A DNA stretch of 64,000 bases from Akkermansiaceae bacterium (GCA_024233085.1 JACKQC010000005.1:124001-188000); one strand, 5' to 3'; numbered from the stretch's first letter, positions 25,568-35,197 are shown. A program made the numbers and translations. The notes: generated by a model from the letters alone, not told the origin.

Positions 25568-26848
25568 TTACGGCTTAGTAATCGTCCCGATTGGGACCTC
25601 GTCAGCCAGGGCGATCGCCTCCGCGTAGCAGAATTCGAGGGCCTCGATTTGGCGTTCGAATCCGAATTTCTCCCGCACCGAGGCGTTCGCCTGCCGGGAA
25701 AAGCGCGCCAGCGTTTCCGGATCGTCGAGCAGGCGCAGCAGGGCGTCCGCGAGCGCGGCGGGGTCCTTTTCGGGCACCAGGTAGCCATCCACGCCGCTCT
25801 CGACGGCTTCGGGGATGCCGCCGTGGGTGGTCGCGACGATGGGCAGCCCGGCCGCCATCGCTTCGACCATCGCGTTCGGCACGCCCTCCTGATCCGAGGT
25901 GTCGGTCAGTTCGCTGGGGTGAAGAAACGCGTGCGCCCGGGAAAATTCCGCCCGCAGCCGTTCCTGCCCGACCCAACCGAGCAGTTCGACGTGGTTTTGC
26001 AGACTGGCGGCGCGCGCTTCGTCGCGAAACCTTTCCTCGTCCGGTCCTGTGCCTGCGAGGACGAATTTCAGCTTCGGCCAGCGCTCGACCACGCGGGGGA
26101 GGGCCTTGAGCGTGGTGAACAGGCCCTTTTTCGGAATCAGGCGGCAGGCCTGGAGCAGGCGCCATTCGCCATTCTCCGGCGGCTGACGCTCGGCGAAGTC
26201 GATGTCGTCGAGTGGCGCGGGCGTGCGGTTGAGACGCAGTTTTTCCTCCGGGCACCCCAGTTCGCGGAGCCGGTCCAGCAGCGACTCGCTGCGCGCCAGC
26301 ACGAGCCGCGCCTCGGCGAAGACACGTTTCAGATCGTCGAGATACCCCGGTCGATCGACAAATTTCACCACATCGACCCCGTGAAACGAAACCAGCCACG
26401 GCACGCCCGCCGCCTCCAGCATGCGCCGGTATTTCACCGCCTTGTGCCCGTAGTAAACGTGGACCAGCGCGGGTTTCCACTCGGTCAGCAGATCGACGAG
26501 GTCATAGGGATGGTAATACTGGCCCGCGTTGCCCACGTGACCGATGGGCACGGGCGGCGGCCATTGTTTGACGACGTGCTTGTACCAGAAACGCTTGACG
26601 AAATTTCCCCGGTAGCGCGGCTCCTTGCGTTTCTCCATCGCCACCACCGGTTCGAAGGGGAACATCTCGAGATTTTCCACCTGCTCGGCAAAGACGACGG
26701 TCCGGAACGCGCGCAGGTGGGCGATCTGCCGGTGGAGGCTCTGCATCTCGCGTTTCAGATACGTGCCGCACAGGCTGACGACCAGCGGCCGCGCCGCGTC
26801 GCCTTCGTCGGCCCCGGCGATTCCGGGATCGTGTCGTTCGTCCGCCAT
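25568..26848 (-). CDS. GT4-family glycosyltransferase (second of a pair)
   Basis: 426 residues from the ATG at 26848, which lies 5 bp after the stop codon of the neighbouring paralogue and supports this start. GT-B fold. N-terminal acceptor domain with LVHVYYGHKAVKYRRML and VPWLVSFHGVDV. C-terminal donor domain with LLQACRLIPKKGL and the nucleotide-sugar signature EGVPNAMVEAMAAGLPIVAT, including the conserved Glu residues of GT4. Expected role: transfer of a sugar from a nucleotide donor to a cell-envelope or exopolysaccharide acceptor in the cytoplasm. The two adjacent genes are clearly related along their length and look like a tandem duplication. Confidence 0.9.
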   Translation of the reverse strand: MADERHDPGIAGADEGDAARPLVVSLCGTYLKREMQSLHRQIAHLRAFRTVVFAEQVENLEMFPFEPVVAMEKRKEPRYRGNFVKRFWYKHVVKQWPPPVPIGHVGNAGQYYHPYDLVDLLTEWKPALVHVYYGHKAVKYRRMLEAAGVPWLVSFHGVDVVKFVDRPGYLDDLKRVFAEARLVLARSESLLDRLRELGCPEEKLRLNRTPAPLDDIDFAERQPPENGEWRLLQACRLIPKKGLFTTLKALPRVVERWPKLKFVLAGTGPDEERFRDEARAASLQNHVELLGWVGQERLRAEFSRAHAFLHPSELTDTSDQEGVPNAMVEAMAAGLPIVATTHGGIPEAVESGVDGYLVPEKDPAALADALLRLLDDPETLARFSRQANASVREKFGFERQIEALEFCYAEAIALADEVPIGTITKP

Positions 26849-26853
26849 GCCCG

Positions 26854-28029
26854 TCAGTCCGCGCGCCCCGTCTGCCAGATGCGGAGGGCCTCCAGGTAGA
26901 TGGCTTCGAGGTTCTCGATTCCCCGTTCCTGATCGTAGTTCTCCCGGACGCTGGCCGCCGCCTGGCGGCCCATTTCCCGCCATTCCTCGAGGCGATTGAT
27001 CATGCGTCGGAGGTTTTTCAGCAGAGCCTCCTCGTCATCCTCGTCGCAGAGCAGGCCGGTGCGCCCTTCCTCCACCGCCTCCGGGATGCCGCCGTGCCGC
27101 GTGGCCAGCACCGGCAGACCGGTCGCCATCGCCTCGAGCATGGAGTTGGGCACGCCTTCCTGGTTCTGGTCCGCGGTGATTCGGCTCGGGTGGATGAAAA
27201 CGTGCGCCGAGTAGAATAGGTCGCGCAACTCCTCACCCGACAAGAAGCCGGCAAAACGCACGCGGTCCGCGACACCGAGCTGCCGGGCCAGGTCGCGCAG
27301 CGAATTCTCCAGAGGACCGTCCCCGGCGATCGTGAGCATGGCCTCCGGACAGTCCCGGAGAAAGGCGGCAAAGACGCGCAGCGTCACATCGAGTCCCTTT
27401 TTTTCGATCAGCCGGCAGGCCTGGACGAGGTGCCAGGCGGAGGCGTTGCCCGGTTCCCGGCGGGGCTGGAAGGGGAAATCGACGGTCGGGATCGAGGTTC
27501 GATTCATCCGGATCTTGTCGGGCCGGCAGCCGATCTCGACGAGCCGCTGTTTCAGGCTCTCGGAGCGCACCATCACCAGCGGCGCGGTCTTGAGCAGGCT
27601 TCGCAGATCGTCGAGATAGCCGGGCTGGTTTTCCCGGGGCTGGACGTCCATGCCGTGAAAGGAGACGATCGTCGGCTTCGGCCAGCGCAGGATGAAGGGC
27701 AGCAGATGCACTCCCGTGTGTCCGAAATACACGTGCATCAGGTCCACGTCGCTGCGTTGCTCGAGGATGTGTCGCAGCGCGCCGTATTCGCCCCGGTAAA
27801 CGATGGGCGGTTCCTTGCGGACGTATTTCATCCAGAACCGCCGGATGAAATTCGAGCGCGCCTTCCGGTGCACGCGCACGTCGGGAAAGGGGAAGCGGTC
27901 CGAGTGCTTCCGCTCCTTGCAGATGACAAAGGTGTCGAAGCGCCGCAGACCGGTCACCTGCCGGTAAATGTGGAGCATTTCCGGCTTCAGAAAGGTGGCG
28001 CAGTAGCTGGCGACAACGGGTTTGTGCAC
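26854..28029 (-). CDS. GT4-family glycosyltransferase (first of a pair)
   Basis: 391 residues. Same plan as the downstream gene: VDLMHVYFGHTGVHLLPFIL, TIVSFHGMDVQ, VQACRLIEKKGLDVTLRV, and the donor-binding segment EGVPNSMLEAMATGLPVLAT. A shared stretch near residues 60-70 (FIRRFWMKYVRKE against FVKRFWYKHVVKQ in the paralogue) argues for duplication. It is translated first and the second gene starts 5 bp on, so the pair is an operon. The sugar donor and acceptor cannot be told from sequence alone. Palindromic element copy 4 lies just upstream. Confidence 0.9.
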   Translation of the reverse strand: MHKPVVASYCATFLKPEMLHIYRQVTGLRRFDTFVICKERKHSDRFPFPDVRVHRKARSNFIRRFWMKYVRKEPPIVYRGEYGALRHILEQRSDVDLMHVYFGHTGVHLLPFILRWPKPTIVSFHGMDVQPRENQPGYLDDLRSLLKTAPLVMVRSESLKQRLVEIGCRPDKIRMNRTSIPTVDFPFQPRREPGNASAWHLVQACRLIEKKGLDVTLRVFAAFLRDCPEAMLTIAGDGPLENSLRDLARQLGVADRVRFAGFLSGEELRDLFYSAHVFIHPSRITADQNQEGVPNSMLEAMATGLPVLATRHGGIPEAVEEGRTGLLCDEDDEEALLKNLRRMINRLEEWREMGRQAAASVRENYDQERGIENLEAIYLEALRIWQTGRAD

Positions 28030-28035
28030 GGCCGT

Positions 28036-28076
28036 GAATCAACAGGGTTGGGTCCCGGAGTCAACCCTGTCCGGTC
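28036..28076. repeat. Dispersed palindromic element, copy 4, overlapping the globin 3' end
   Basis: AACAGGGTTGGGTC (28041-28054) and the inverted unit GAGTCAACCCTGTCCGG (28058-28074) form an inverted pair. On the minus strand the right-hand unit encodes the last globin residues, ETGQG, and the TGA stop codon, so the element is part of that gene. Confidence 0.85.
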
Positions 28077-28453
28077 TCGGGCGTTTCCTCCACGTTTCGC
28101 ATGAAATCGGCCGTCTGGGAGAAAAACGCGTCCAGAATGTGGCGGCAATCCTCGGGGATCGCCGTCTCGTCCATCGCGGCGGACATCATCTCCAGCCAGC
28201 GATCCCGCTCGGCCAGCCCGATGGCGAAGGGAAAGTGCCGCGCCCGCAGGCGGGGATGGCCGCGTTCCTCGATGTATCGGGTCGAGCCGCCGAAGCGGAA
28301 AATCAGAAAATCGCGCAGCCGGGCTTCGGAGCCCTCCCAGTCGTCCGGCGGATAGAGGCCCCCGACGAGCGTGTCGTTTTTGACGCGGCGATAAAAGGCG
28401 GCGACCAGAGCGGCGAAGCCGTCCTCGCCCATCTGGTCAAAGGGTTCGGTCAT
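28061..28453 (-). CDS. Truncated haemoglobin, group II type
   Basis: 130 residues from the ATG at 28453. Key positions of the group II fold: Tyr21 (B10) in AAFYRRV, the RLRDFLIFRFGG segment with the Tyr at 60, GHPRLRARHFPF with proximal His73 (F8), and Trp87 (G8) in ERDRWLEM. Family role: haem-bound O2 or NO chemistry, often nitrosative or oxidative protection, in the cytoplasm. The last five residues and stop codon come from palindromic element copy 4, so the C-terminus may be altered from the ancestral form. It is divergent from the DUF1592 cassette. Confidence 0.92.
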   Translation of the reverse strand: MTEPFDQMGEDGFAALVAAFYRRVKNDTLVGGLYPPDDWEGSEARLRDFLIFRFGGSTRYIEERGHPRLRARHFPFAIGLAERDRWLEMMSAAMDETAIPEDCRHILDAFFSQTADFMRNVEETPETGQG

Positions 28454-28597
28454 CGGGAGGAGGGAGAAAACGGCGCCGGGCGCGCCAAGGAAGGGGGAGA
28501 ATTTGTCAGGAACGGAGGAGAGGGGCGTCTTTGCGGAGGCAGATTCCACGGGAAATCGGCCACCGCCGCACTATTCTTCAAAAGCATCTCGAACGAA

Positions 28598-31021
28598 ATG
28601 AAAACGATTTTTTCCCGATTTTTCCCGCTTCGCCGCCGTCTGGATGCCGTTCTCCGGGTGAGCGCGCTGGCTTTCGGGCTGGCCGGGATCGGGGCGGGGC
28701 AGGAGCCCGCGACGCCGGATTTGTCGAAACACCCGGGGCTGCCGATCTACAAGAAACTGTGCCTCGAATGTCACGGCGAGACCGGGGAAGGGGTCGAGGA
28801 CAAGGCCGACGAACCGCTTCAGGGCGACCGGGACACGGCCTGGCTGGCGGGGCGGATCGAGCGAACGATGCCCGAGGACAAGGAGGACCAGTGTGTCGGA
28901 GACGACGCCAAGGCGGTGGCCGACTACATTTTCCTGGCCTTCTACTCGCCCGAGGCCCAGGCGCGGCTGCACCCGGCGCGGGCGACGTTTTCCCGGCTGA
29001 CCTCGGTTCAGTATCAAAACTCGGTGACGGACCTGGTCGGCGCCTTTCGCGGCGGGCATTCGCGGAGTCTGGGGCCGGACCGGGGGCTGAAGGGCTATTA
29101 CGACGGCACCTTCAAGAAAAAGAACGACCGCGACAAGCCGAAGGCGGGCGACAAATTCGAGCGGGTCGAGGGGCCGGTGAAGTTCGACTTCGGCGACGGG
29201 GTTCCCGCCACGCCCGAGGGCAAGACGCTTTTTCCCGAGCAGTTCTCGATTCGCTGGGAGGGCTCGCTGCTCGCGCAGGAGACCGGCGCCTACGAGTTTG
29301 TGCTCCGCACGCGGAACGGCGCCATGCTCTGGGTCAACAACCGGGGCGACGAGGAGCGGGTCCTGATCGACGCCTACGTGGCGGCGAACAACGAGTGGCG
29401 CGAGCACAGGGCGACCCTCTTCCTGTCGGGCGGCCGAGCCTACCCGCTGAAGCTCGATTATTTCAAATACCTGGAAAAAGGCGGGGGCGTCGAGCTGTGG
29501 TGGAAACCGCCGCACGGCGTGCTCGAGCCGATCCCGAAACGCTGCCTGTCTCCCGAGCGGGTGCCGGAGTCCCTGCTGGTCACGACGCCTTTTCCCGCCG
29601 ACGACCGCAGCACCGGCTACGAGCGCGGCATCGCCGTGTCGAAAGCCTGGCACGAGGCCGTGACCGCGGCGTCGATGGAAGCCGCCGACTACGTCGTCGA
29701 ACACATCGATGAACTCGCCGGGACGAAAAAGGACGCGCCCGATCGCGCGAAGAAGATCGGCGATTTCGGCGTGCGCTTCGTCGAGACCGCCTTCCGCCGC
29801 CCTCTGACCGGGGAGGAACGCGCCCGCTGCGTGGACAAGCAGTTCAAGGAGGCCGGATCGCTCGAGAAGGCGGTGAAGCGCCTGGTCCTGCTGACGCTGA
29901 ATTCGCCCCGCTTTCTGTTCCCGGAAATGACCGACACCGGCGCGCCCTCGCCCGGCTTCGGAACCGCCTCCCGCCTGGCCCTGGCCCTGTGGGATTCGAT
30001 CCCCGACCGAAACCTGCTCGACGCCGCGCGGAAAGGCGAACTCAAGGACCCGAAGCGGGTCGAATCCCAGGCCCGGCGCATGCTGAACGACCCCCGCGCC
30101 CGAGAAAAGCTGCGCGGCTTCTTCTATCGCTGGCTCGAACTCGAGCGCGCCGACGACCTTTCCAAGGACGAGAAGACCTTTCCCGGCTTCGACGCCGCCA
30201 CGCTCGCCGATCTGCGCACCTCGCTGTGGCTGTTCCTCGACGACGCGGTCTGGAGCGAGAAATCCGACTATCGCCACCTGTTGCTGGCCGATTCGCTCTT
30301 TTTGAACGAGCGGCTCGGCACTTTTTACGGAAAACAGGTCCCGCCCGACGCCGGTTTTCAGCGCATTTCCTTCGACCCGAACCAGCGCGCCGGCCTCATC
30401 ACCCATCCCTTCCTGCTTTCCACGTTGGCCTACCACAACAGCACCTCGCCCATCCACCGGGGCGTCTTTCTGACGCGCAACATCGTGGGCATGACGCTCA
30501 AATCTCCGGTCGAGGCCAACAAGTTCGACGACAGCAAGTTCGATCCCTCCCTCACGATGCGCGAAAAAGTCACCGTGATGACCCGCTCCCAGGCCTGCAT
30601 GGGGTGCCACCACACCATCAATCCGCTCGGGTTCAGCCTCGAAAACTACGATGGCGTGGGCCGCTGGCAGACGCGGGACCGCGACAAGCCGATCGACACG
30701 AAGAGCGTGTTCGAAACCGACGAGGGCGAGAAACTCCAGCTCAAGGGCGCCCGGGACGTGGCCAATTTCGCCGCCAACAGCCGCACCGCGCACCGGACCT
30801 TCATCCACCAGCTTTTCCACCACGTCGCCAAGCAGCCGCTGGAGGCCTACGGATTCCACGAGGTGGAACACCTGCGAGGCCAGTTCGAGAAGTCCGGCTA
30901 CAGCCTCCGGGAGCTGCTCGTCAAAGCCGCTCTCGTTGCCGTCCGCGATCCCGGAGAGGCCATGGCCGCCACCGGCAAACCCCAACCGCCCGCCCCGAAG
31001 ACCGCCGCGGTGACGAAGTGA
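28598..31021 (+). CDS. Cytochrome-c-like DUF1592/DUF1588/DUF1585 protein with PA14 domain
   Basis: 807 residues from the ATG at 28598. Signal peptide to about residue 27. A haem c motif CLECH lies near residue 54, and a second, CMGCHH, near residue 668 in the DUF1588 region. Between about 185 and 305 there is a PA14-like beta domain ([20 protein letters not shown], then [14 protein letters not shown]). The C-terminal half holds the DUF1592 and DUF1585 blocks ([36 protein letters not shown]). Such proteins of PVC bacteria are exported and pair with a DUF1552 partner, here 37 bp downstream. A role in redox-linked polysaccharide or sulfated-polymer use is often suggested but not shown here. Confidence 0.9.
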   Translation: MKTIFSRFFPLRRRLDAVLRVSALAFGLAGIGAGQEPATPDLSKHPGLPIYKKLCLECHGETGEGVEDKADEPLQGDRDTAWLAGRIERTMPEDKEDQCVGDDAKAVADYIFLAFYSPEAQARLHPARATFSRLTSVQYQNSVTDLVGAFRGGHSRSLGPDRGLKGYYDGTFKKKNDRDKPKAGDKFERVEGPVKFDFGDGVPATPEGKTLFPEQFSIRWEGSLLAQETGAYEFVLRTRNGAMLWVNNRGDEERVLIDAYVAANNEWREHRATLFLSGGRAYPLKLDYFKYLEKGGGVELWWKPPHGVLEPIPKRCLSPERVPESLLVTTPFPADDRSTGYERGIAVSKAWHEAVTAASMEAADYVVEHIDELAGTKKDAPDRAKKIGDFGVRFVETAFRRPLTGEERARCVDKQFKEAGSLEKAVKRLVLLTLNSPRFLFPEMTDTGAPSPGFGTASRLALALWDSIPDRNLLDAARKGELKDPKRVESQARRMLNDPRAREKLRGFFYRWLELERADDLSKDEKTFPGFDAATLADLRTSLWLFLDDAVWSEKSDYRHLLLADSLFLNERLGTFYGKQVPPDAGFQRISFDPNQRAGLITHPFLLSTLAYHNSTSPIHRGVFLTRNIVGMTLKSPVEANKFDDSKFDPSLTMREKVTVMTRSQACMGCHHTINPLGFSLENYDGVGRWQTRDRDKPIDTKSVFETDEGEKLQLKGARDVANFAANSRTAHRTFIHQLFHHVAKQPLEAYGFHEVEHLRGQFEKSGYSLRELLVKAALVAVRDPGEAMAATGKPQPPAPKTAAVTK

Positions 31022-31058
31022 ACCTGAACCGAATCTCCCGCTCCCTTTCACCTTTCCC

Positions 31059-32390
31059 ATGCCTATGAATACCTCGCTCGATCGCCGCCGTTTCCTCCAC
31101 AAACTGGGCGCCTCCGCCGCCGTGATGCCCTTTCTGGGCGGGTTGCCCGGGCTGCGCGCCGCCTCCGCGTCAGGCAAGCCGAAGCAGCGCCTCATCCTCA
31201 TGTTTTCGCCGAATGGCACCATTCCGCCGGAATTCTGGCCGGACGCCGAGGGCGAAAAACTCGAGCTGAAACGCATCCTCAAGCCGCTCGCGCCCTTTCG
31301 GGACCGCGTGACGACGCTCAACGGCGTCTGCAACAAGGTCGACGGCGACGGCGACCGGCACATGCGCGGCATGAGCTGCCTGCTCACCGGCACGGAGCTG
31401 TTTCCCGGCAACATCCAGGGCGGCTCGGACACCCCGGCCGGCTGGGCGAGCGGCATTTCCATCGACCAGGAACTGAAGAACTTTCTCCAGAACCGCGAGG
31501 AAACAAAGACCCGCTTCGGCTCGCTCGAGTTCGGCGTGGAGGTGCCCGACCGCGCCGACCCGTGGACGCGGATGTCCTACGCCGGTCCAAACAAGCCCGT
31601 CGCGCCGATCAGCGATCCCCGCCAGATGCTCGGCAAGCTCTACGGCAAGATGAAGGACAAGGAGAGCCTGGCCAGCATCCTCGATGACGTGCGCGACGAG
31701 ATCGGTCGCGTTTCCGGAAAGCTCTCCGCCGAGGACCGCGAACTCCTCGACGAGCAGTTGACCCTGGTGCGCGAACTCGAGTCCGAGTTGCGGGAGGACG
31801 ACAAGAAGGCGGAGCCGGCTTTTCCGATGCCGGAGATCGATCCGAACATCGAGCTGGTCAACGACAACACCCCGCGCCTCAGCCGCATGCAGATCGACCT
31901 GCTCGTCAACGCCATGGCCAACGACATGACCCGCGTCGCCACCCTGCAGTTCATGCGCTCGGTGGGCCAGGCCCGCATGCACTGGCTCGGCATCGACGAC
32001 GGTCACCACAGCCTTTCGCACGAACCCGACGACAACAAGGACGCGGTCGAAAAGCTGACGAAGATCAACGAATGGTTCTGCGGCGAACTCGCCTACCTGA
32101 CCAAGCGACTCGCCGACACCCCCGAGCCGGGCGGCGACGGCAACATGCTCGACCACACCCTCATCGTCTGGCTCAACGAACTCGGCAAAGGCAACAGCCA
32201 CACCCTCGACAACATCCCCATGGTGCTCGTCGGCGGAAAGGGCCACGGTTTCAGGACCGGCCGCGCCCTGAAATTCGACAAAGCCGCCCACAATCGCCTC
32301 TGGCTCACCGTCGCCCACGCCATGGGCCACGGCATCGACACCTTCGGCACCGCGAAATTCTGCGAGGGCGGGGCGCTGAATCTCGGCTGA
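31059..32390 (+). CDS. DUF1552-family exported protein (Tat)
   Basis: 443 residues. Twin-arginine export signal at the start: [20 protein letters not shown]. The body carries the DUF1552 pattern: [62 protein letters not shown] and LPNGKG-type metal-site segments such as [19 protein letters not shown]. The fold is related to the alkaline-phosphatase-like DUF1501 group, with conserved His/Asp residues, but no reaction is known. It follows the DUF1592 protein by 37 bp in what looks like a two-gene operon; the same pair recurs at 58.1-61.8 kb. Confidence 0.9.
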   Translation: MPMNTSLDRRRFLHKLGASAAVMPFLGGLPGLRAASASGKPKQRLILMFSPNGTIPPEFWPDAEGEKLELKRILKPLAPFRDRVTTLNGVCNKVDGDGDRHMRGMSCLLTGTELFPGNIQGGSDTPAGWASGISIDQELKNFLQNREETKTRFGSLEFGVEVPDRADPWTRMSYAGPNKPVAPISDPRQMLGKLYGKMKDKESLASILDDVRDEIGRVSGKLSAEDRELLDEQLTLVRELESELREDDKKAEPAFPMPEIDPNIELVNDNTPRLSRMQIDLLVNAMANDMTRVATLQFMRSVGQARMHWLGIDDGHHSLSHEPDDNKDAVEKLTKINEWFCGELAYLTKRLADTPEPGGDGNMLDHTLIVWLNELGKGNSHTLDNIPMVLVGGKGHGFRTGRALKFDKAAHNRLWLTVAHAMGHGIDTFGTAKFCEGGALNLG

Positions 32391-32458
32391 GAGGAGGCTG
32401 ATTTCAGGAAGATGGGATGGAAGGGTTGCCGTCTTTGTCCAGCCTCCCGCCGGTTGAC

Positions 32459-32488
32459 ATACACACTATTTCGCGAAACAGTGTGTAT
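32459..32488. promoter_or_regulatory. Palindromic operator before vapBC
   Basis: A 30-bp palindrome: arms ATACACACT and AGTGTGTAT around TTTCGCGAAA, symmetric except for one base pair. A -35-like TTGACA (32454-32459) abuts the left arm, and the vapB ATG starts 3 bp after the right arm. This is the expected site for the VapBC complex to repress its own promoter. Confidence 0.8.
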
Positions 32489-32490
32489 TT

Positions 32491-32694
32491 ATGAAACGCA
32501 CCAATATCGTTCTCGACGAGAAATTGTTGAGCAAGGCGAAGAAAATCACCGGCTTGCGCACCCAGCGGGAAATTGTCGACCATGCCCTCCGCGAACTCGT
32601 GCGCCGCTTTGAACTGAGGCAGCTACTGGAGTTGGAGGGGGCCATCGAGTGGGAAGGCGATCTTTCCGAAATGCGCCAGGCACGCGACTTATGA
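32491..32694 (+). CDS. vapB: VapB-type antitoxin
   Basis: 67 residues. The N-terminus MKRTNIVLDEKLLSKAKKIT followed by GLRTQREIVDHALRELVRR is the DUF2191/VapB ribbon-helix-helix form. The C-terminal tail (WEGDLSEMRQARDL), usually the toxin-binding part, is acidic. It should bind the palindrome just upstream and also block the PIN toxin VapC. The stop codon overlaps the vapC ATG by 4 bp, which is usual for the family and couples their synthesis. Confidence 0.9.
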   Translation: MKRTNIVLDEKLLSKAKKITGLRTQREIVDHALRELVRRFELRQLLELEGAIEWEGDLSEMRQARDL

Positions 32695-33083
32695 GAGTTT
32701 TGGTCGATTCCTCCGTCTGGATCGATTTTTTCAGACGCAACGACACCTCGCAACGGTGGCGGCTTCGAAAAATGGCCACCGGCGGCGAGGAACTCTGCAT
32801 CTGCGGGCACGTCCTGGCCGAGGTGCTGCGCGGCACGCGGCACGACGAGCAATATCGCAAGGTCGAGCGCCATTTCGCGGTGCTCCAGTTCTTGCCGATG
32901 ACGGCCGGGACCTTTCGAAGGTCGGCGGACATTTATCGCACCCTGAAAAAGGCGGGAATCACGCTGAAAAACCCCGCCGACACCTTCATTGCCGCCGTCG
33001 CGATGGAGCACGACGTGACGCTGCTGCACAACGACCGCGATTTCGACCTGATCGCGAAGCAGTTTCCGCTCAAAGTGCTGTGA
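32691..33083 (+). CDS. vapC: VapC-type PIN-domain ribonuclease toxin
   Basis: 130 residues from the ATG at 32691. The PIN-domain acidic residues are present: Asp6 (VLVDSSVWIDFF), Glu44 (LAEVLRG), Asp97 (KNPADTFIAA) and Asp116/Asp118 (HNDRDFDLIA). Family role: Mg2+-dependent endoribonuclease that cleaves specific RNAs, often tRNAs, when released from VapB. Overlaps vapB by 4 bp. The intact active site suggests a working toxin-antitoxin pair. It is convergent with der. Confidence 0.92.
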   Translation: MRVLVDSSVWIDFFRRNDTSQRWRLRKMATGGEELCICGHVLAEVLRGTRHDEQYRKVERHFAVLQFLPMTAGTFRRSADIYRTLKKAGITLKNPADTFIAAVAMEHDVTLLHNDRDFDLIAKQFPLKVL

Positions 33084-33096
33084 CGGAGCCGCGCCG

Positions 33097-34506
33097 CTAT
33101 TCCTTGTCGTTTCGCCCCTGCCGCGAGCGCACGCGAAAGGCGAAGGGCAGGCCCTCCATCGGATGGGCCTCGCGCATTTGAGCCTCGAGATAGCGCTGGT
33201 AGGTCCGCGTCAGGAGGTTGGCGTAGTTGACGAAAAGGACGTACTCCGGCGTCGGGATGGCTCGGGGCCGGTCCTCGCGGCGTTGCGTGGCGTAGAGCAG
33301 TTTCAGGCGCTTGCCTCCCTTGGCGGGCGGGGGATTGCGGTCGATCGCGTCGCGGAGCAGCCGGTTGAGCACGCCGGTGGAGATCGGCTTTTGCGCCGCT
33401 CGCCGGACTTTTTCGATGGTCTTGAAAATCATCCCGAGAAATTCCCGCTGTTTCGCGGAAACGGCCACGCGCGGCGCGTAGGGGACGAAAAAGAGGTCCT
33501 CGCCGATCTCCTCCTGAAACTGTTCGATGCGGTCGTGGAATCTCGCGTCGGGATGGTAGAGGTCGAACTTGTTGAGCACCACGATGCAGGGTTTGTTGGC
33601 GTCGAGAATGGTCCGGGCGATGCGCCGGTCCTGCGCCACCACGCCGGAGGAGGCGTCCACCACCAGCAGGCACAGGTCGGCGCGGCGAATCGATCGCTCC
33701 GACCGCATCGAGCTGAAAACTTCGACCGAGGTGTCCATCTTTGCCCGGCGGCGGATGCCGGCCGTGTCGATGAGCACGTAGGGGGAGCCGTCGCGCTCGT
33801 AGGGCACGTCCACGGCGTCACGGGTCGTCCCGGCGACCTCGGAGACGATGGTGCGCTCGTCGTTGAGGATGGCGTTGATCAGGGATGACTTGCCGACATT
33901 CGGCCGGCCGACGATGGCGATCGAACAGGGTTGGGTCGCGGACTCAACCCTGTTGGGTCGGTCGGCGGAGAAACCGAGCTTTTCCAGTTCGCTCTCAAGG
34001 CTTTGGCGCAGGTCGTCGAAGTGGCGGCCGTGGGCGGCGCTGACGGCGATCGGGGCGCCGAATCCCAGGCTCGCGAATTCGGCGGCGGCGGGCTCGGTTT
34101 TCGCGGTGTCCACCTTGTTCGCCACCAGCAGGACGCGGCGGCCGCTCCGGCGCAGCACGGCGGCGAGGTTTTCGTCGATGGAAGTCAGGCCCTCGCGGGC
34201 GTCGACGACGAAAAGAATCACATCCGCGGTCTCGATGGCGATGTCGGCCTCGATCCGGACCTGGGAGGCGAAGCCGTCGTCGAGTGTCGCGCCGATGCCA
34301 CCGGTGTCGGTCAGTTCGAAGGGGATGCGGACATTCCGCCGCACGTCGACGGCGATGCGGTCGCGGGTGACGCCCGGCTGATCGTGAACGATGGCGATGG
34401 TGCGTCCGGCGAGGCGGTTGAACAGGGCGGACTTGCCCACGTTGGGACGGCCGGCGATGGCGACGCGCGGCATGGCGGGATTCGGGGCTGGCGGGGTGTC
34501 GGACAT
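33097..34506 (-). CDS. der: Ribosome-assembly GTPase Der (EngA) with an in-frame repeat insert
   Basis: 469 residues from the ATG at 34506; an ATG 33 bp further in would give MPRVAIAGRPNVGKS. Two GTPase domains: P-loops GRPNVGKS at 19-26 and 200-207, switch-type DTGG and DTAG, and NKVD/NKFD. A C-terminal KH-like domain follows (about 375-469). Family role: binds the 50S subunit during maturation. Residues about 182-195 (DRPNRVESATQPCS), in the linker between the two G domains, are encoded by palindromic element copy 5. The linker is variable in Der, so function is probably kept. Confidence 0.96.
   Translation of the reverse strand: MSDTPPAPNPAMPRVAIAGRPNVGKSALFNRLAGRTIAIVHDQPGVTRDRIAVDVRRNVRIPFELTDTGGIGATLDDGFASQVRIEADIAIETADVILFVVDAREGLTSIDENLAAVLRRSGRRVLLVANKVDTAKTEPAAAEFASLGFGAPIAVSAAHGRHFDDLRQSLESELEKLGFSADRPNRVESATQPCSIAIVGRPNVGKSSLINAILNDERTIVSEVAGTTRDAVDVPYERDGSPYVLIDTAGIRRRAKMDTSVEVFSSMRSERSIRRADLCLLVVDASSGVVAQDRRIARTILDANKPCIVVLNKFDLYHPDARFHDRIEQFQEEIGEDLFFVPYAPRVAVSAKQREFLGMIFKTIEKVRRAAQKPISTGVLNRLLRDAIDRNPPPAKGGKRLKLLYATQRREDRPRAIPTPEYVLFVNYANLLTRTYQRYLEAQMREAHPMEGLPFAFRVRSRQGRNDKE
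33921..33959. repeat. Dispersed palindromic element, copy 5, inside der
   Basis: GAACAGGGTTGGGTC and its partner GACTCAACCCTGTTGGGTC form an inverted pair within the der coding sequence. The frame stays open. It encodes part of the inter-domain linker, giving NRVESATQPC. The same reading frame is used by copy 7 in the oxoprolinase gene. Confidence 0.9.
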
Positions 34507-34579
34507 GAAAGGCGGACCATTCCCGATTTTTCGGGGAAATCTCGCGGAATTTCGCGGGAAAAGGGGCAAAGGCGCCGCG

Positions 34580-35197
34580 TCAGGTCTCCGATCGGTCCGA
34601 GGCGGGTGGATCGGTCAGGCCCGACTCCCGGAGCTGGCGGATGCCTTCCACGATGTACTGGACGCCGGTGACGACGGTGAGGATCGCGGACACGGCGATG
34701 AGGAGATCGAGCGGCAGGGGCCGGCCGTCTTTGGACCAGAAATCGAGCAGCACCCAGACGACGCAACTGAGCTGGAAAAACGTGCAGAATTTGCTCGTCA
34801 TCAGCGGCCCCATTTTCACCCGGCCCGCGACGTGTTTGATGATGAGCACCCCGATCATGATGACGGCGTCGCGGGCGATGACCAGGGCGGCGAACCAGAT
34901 GGGCAGGCCGGCGTGCCATCGGGTGACGCTCAGGGTGATGACGCCCGCCAGCAGCAGGAATTTGTCCGCCATCGGGTCGAGCACCATCCCGAAGGGCGTG
35001 CGCTGGTTGTAATGCCGCGCGATGTAGCCGTCCACCGCGTCGCTCAGCGCGGCGATCGCGAACACGACCAGGGCCGCGACGCGGAACCCGACCTGCTCGG
35101 CTCCCTGCTCGATGCTGGCGGAGTAGTAGGCCGCGAGCGTGACGAAAACGGGGATCAACAGCAGGCGACCGACGGTGATTTTGTTCGCGGTGGTCAC
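34580..35197 (-). CDS. pgsA: CDP-diacylglycerol--glycerol-3-phosphate 3-phosphatidyltransferase
   Basis: 205 residues if started at the GTG at 35197 (MTTANKITVGRLLLIPVFV), a normal family N-terminus; an ATG at 35257 would add 20 residues. The catalytic CDP-alcohol phosphatidyltransferase signature is complete: D-x2-D-G-x2-A-R-x8-G-x3-D-x3-D, seen as SDAVDGYIARHYNQR and then GMVLDPMAD. Five to six membrane helices. Reaction: makes phosphatidylglycerol phosphate from CDP-diacylglycerol and glycerol 3-phosphate at the inner membrane. It lies upstream of der on the same strand, 73 bp apart. Confidence 0.93.
   Translation of the reverse strand: MTTANKITVGRLLLIPVFVTLAAYYSASIEQGAEQVGFRVAALVVFAIAALSDAVDGYIARHYNQRTPFGMVLDPMADKFLLLAGVITLSVTRWHAGLPIWFAALVIARDAVIMIGVLIIKHVAGRVKMGPLMTSKFCTFFQLSCVVWVLLDFWSKDGRPLPLDLLIAVSAILTVVTGVQYIVEGIRQLRESGLTDPPASDRSET

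Noticed and set aside
28571..31462. A 963-codon open frame on the minus strand across the DUF1592/DUF1552 genes
   Set aside because: It is antisense to two clear genes with signal peptides, haem motifs and Tat signal. High GC content leaves opposite frames open by chance; its protein is composition-biased with no motif.
34525..34538. A hairpin CCCGATTTTTCGGG between pgsA and der
   Set aside because: Short stem (5 bp) and no T-tail on the transcribed strand; may be chance in GC-rich DNA.
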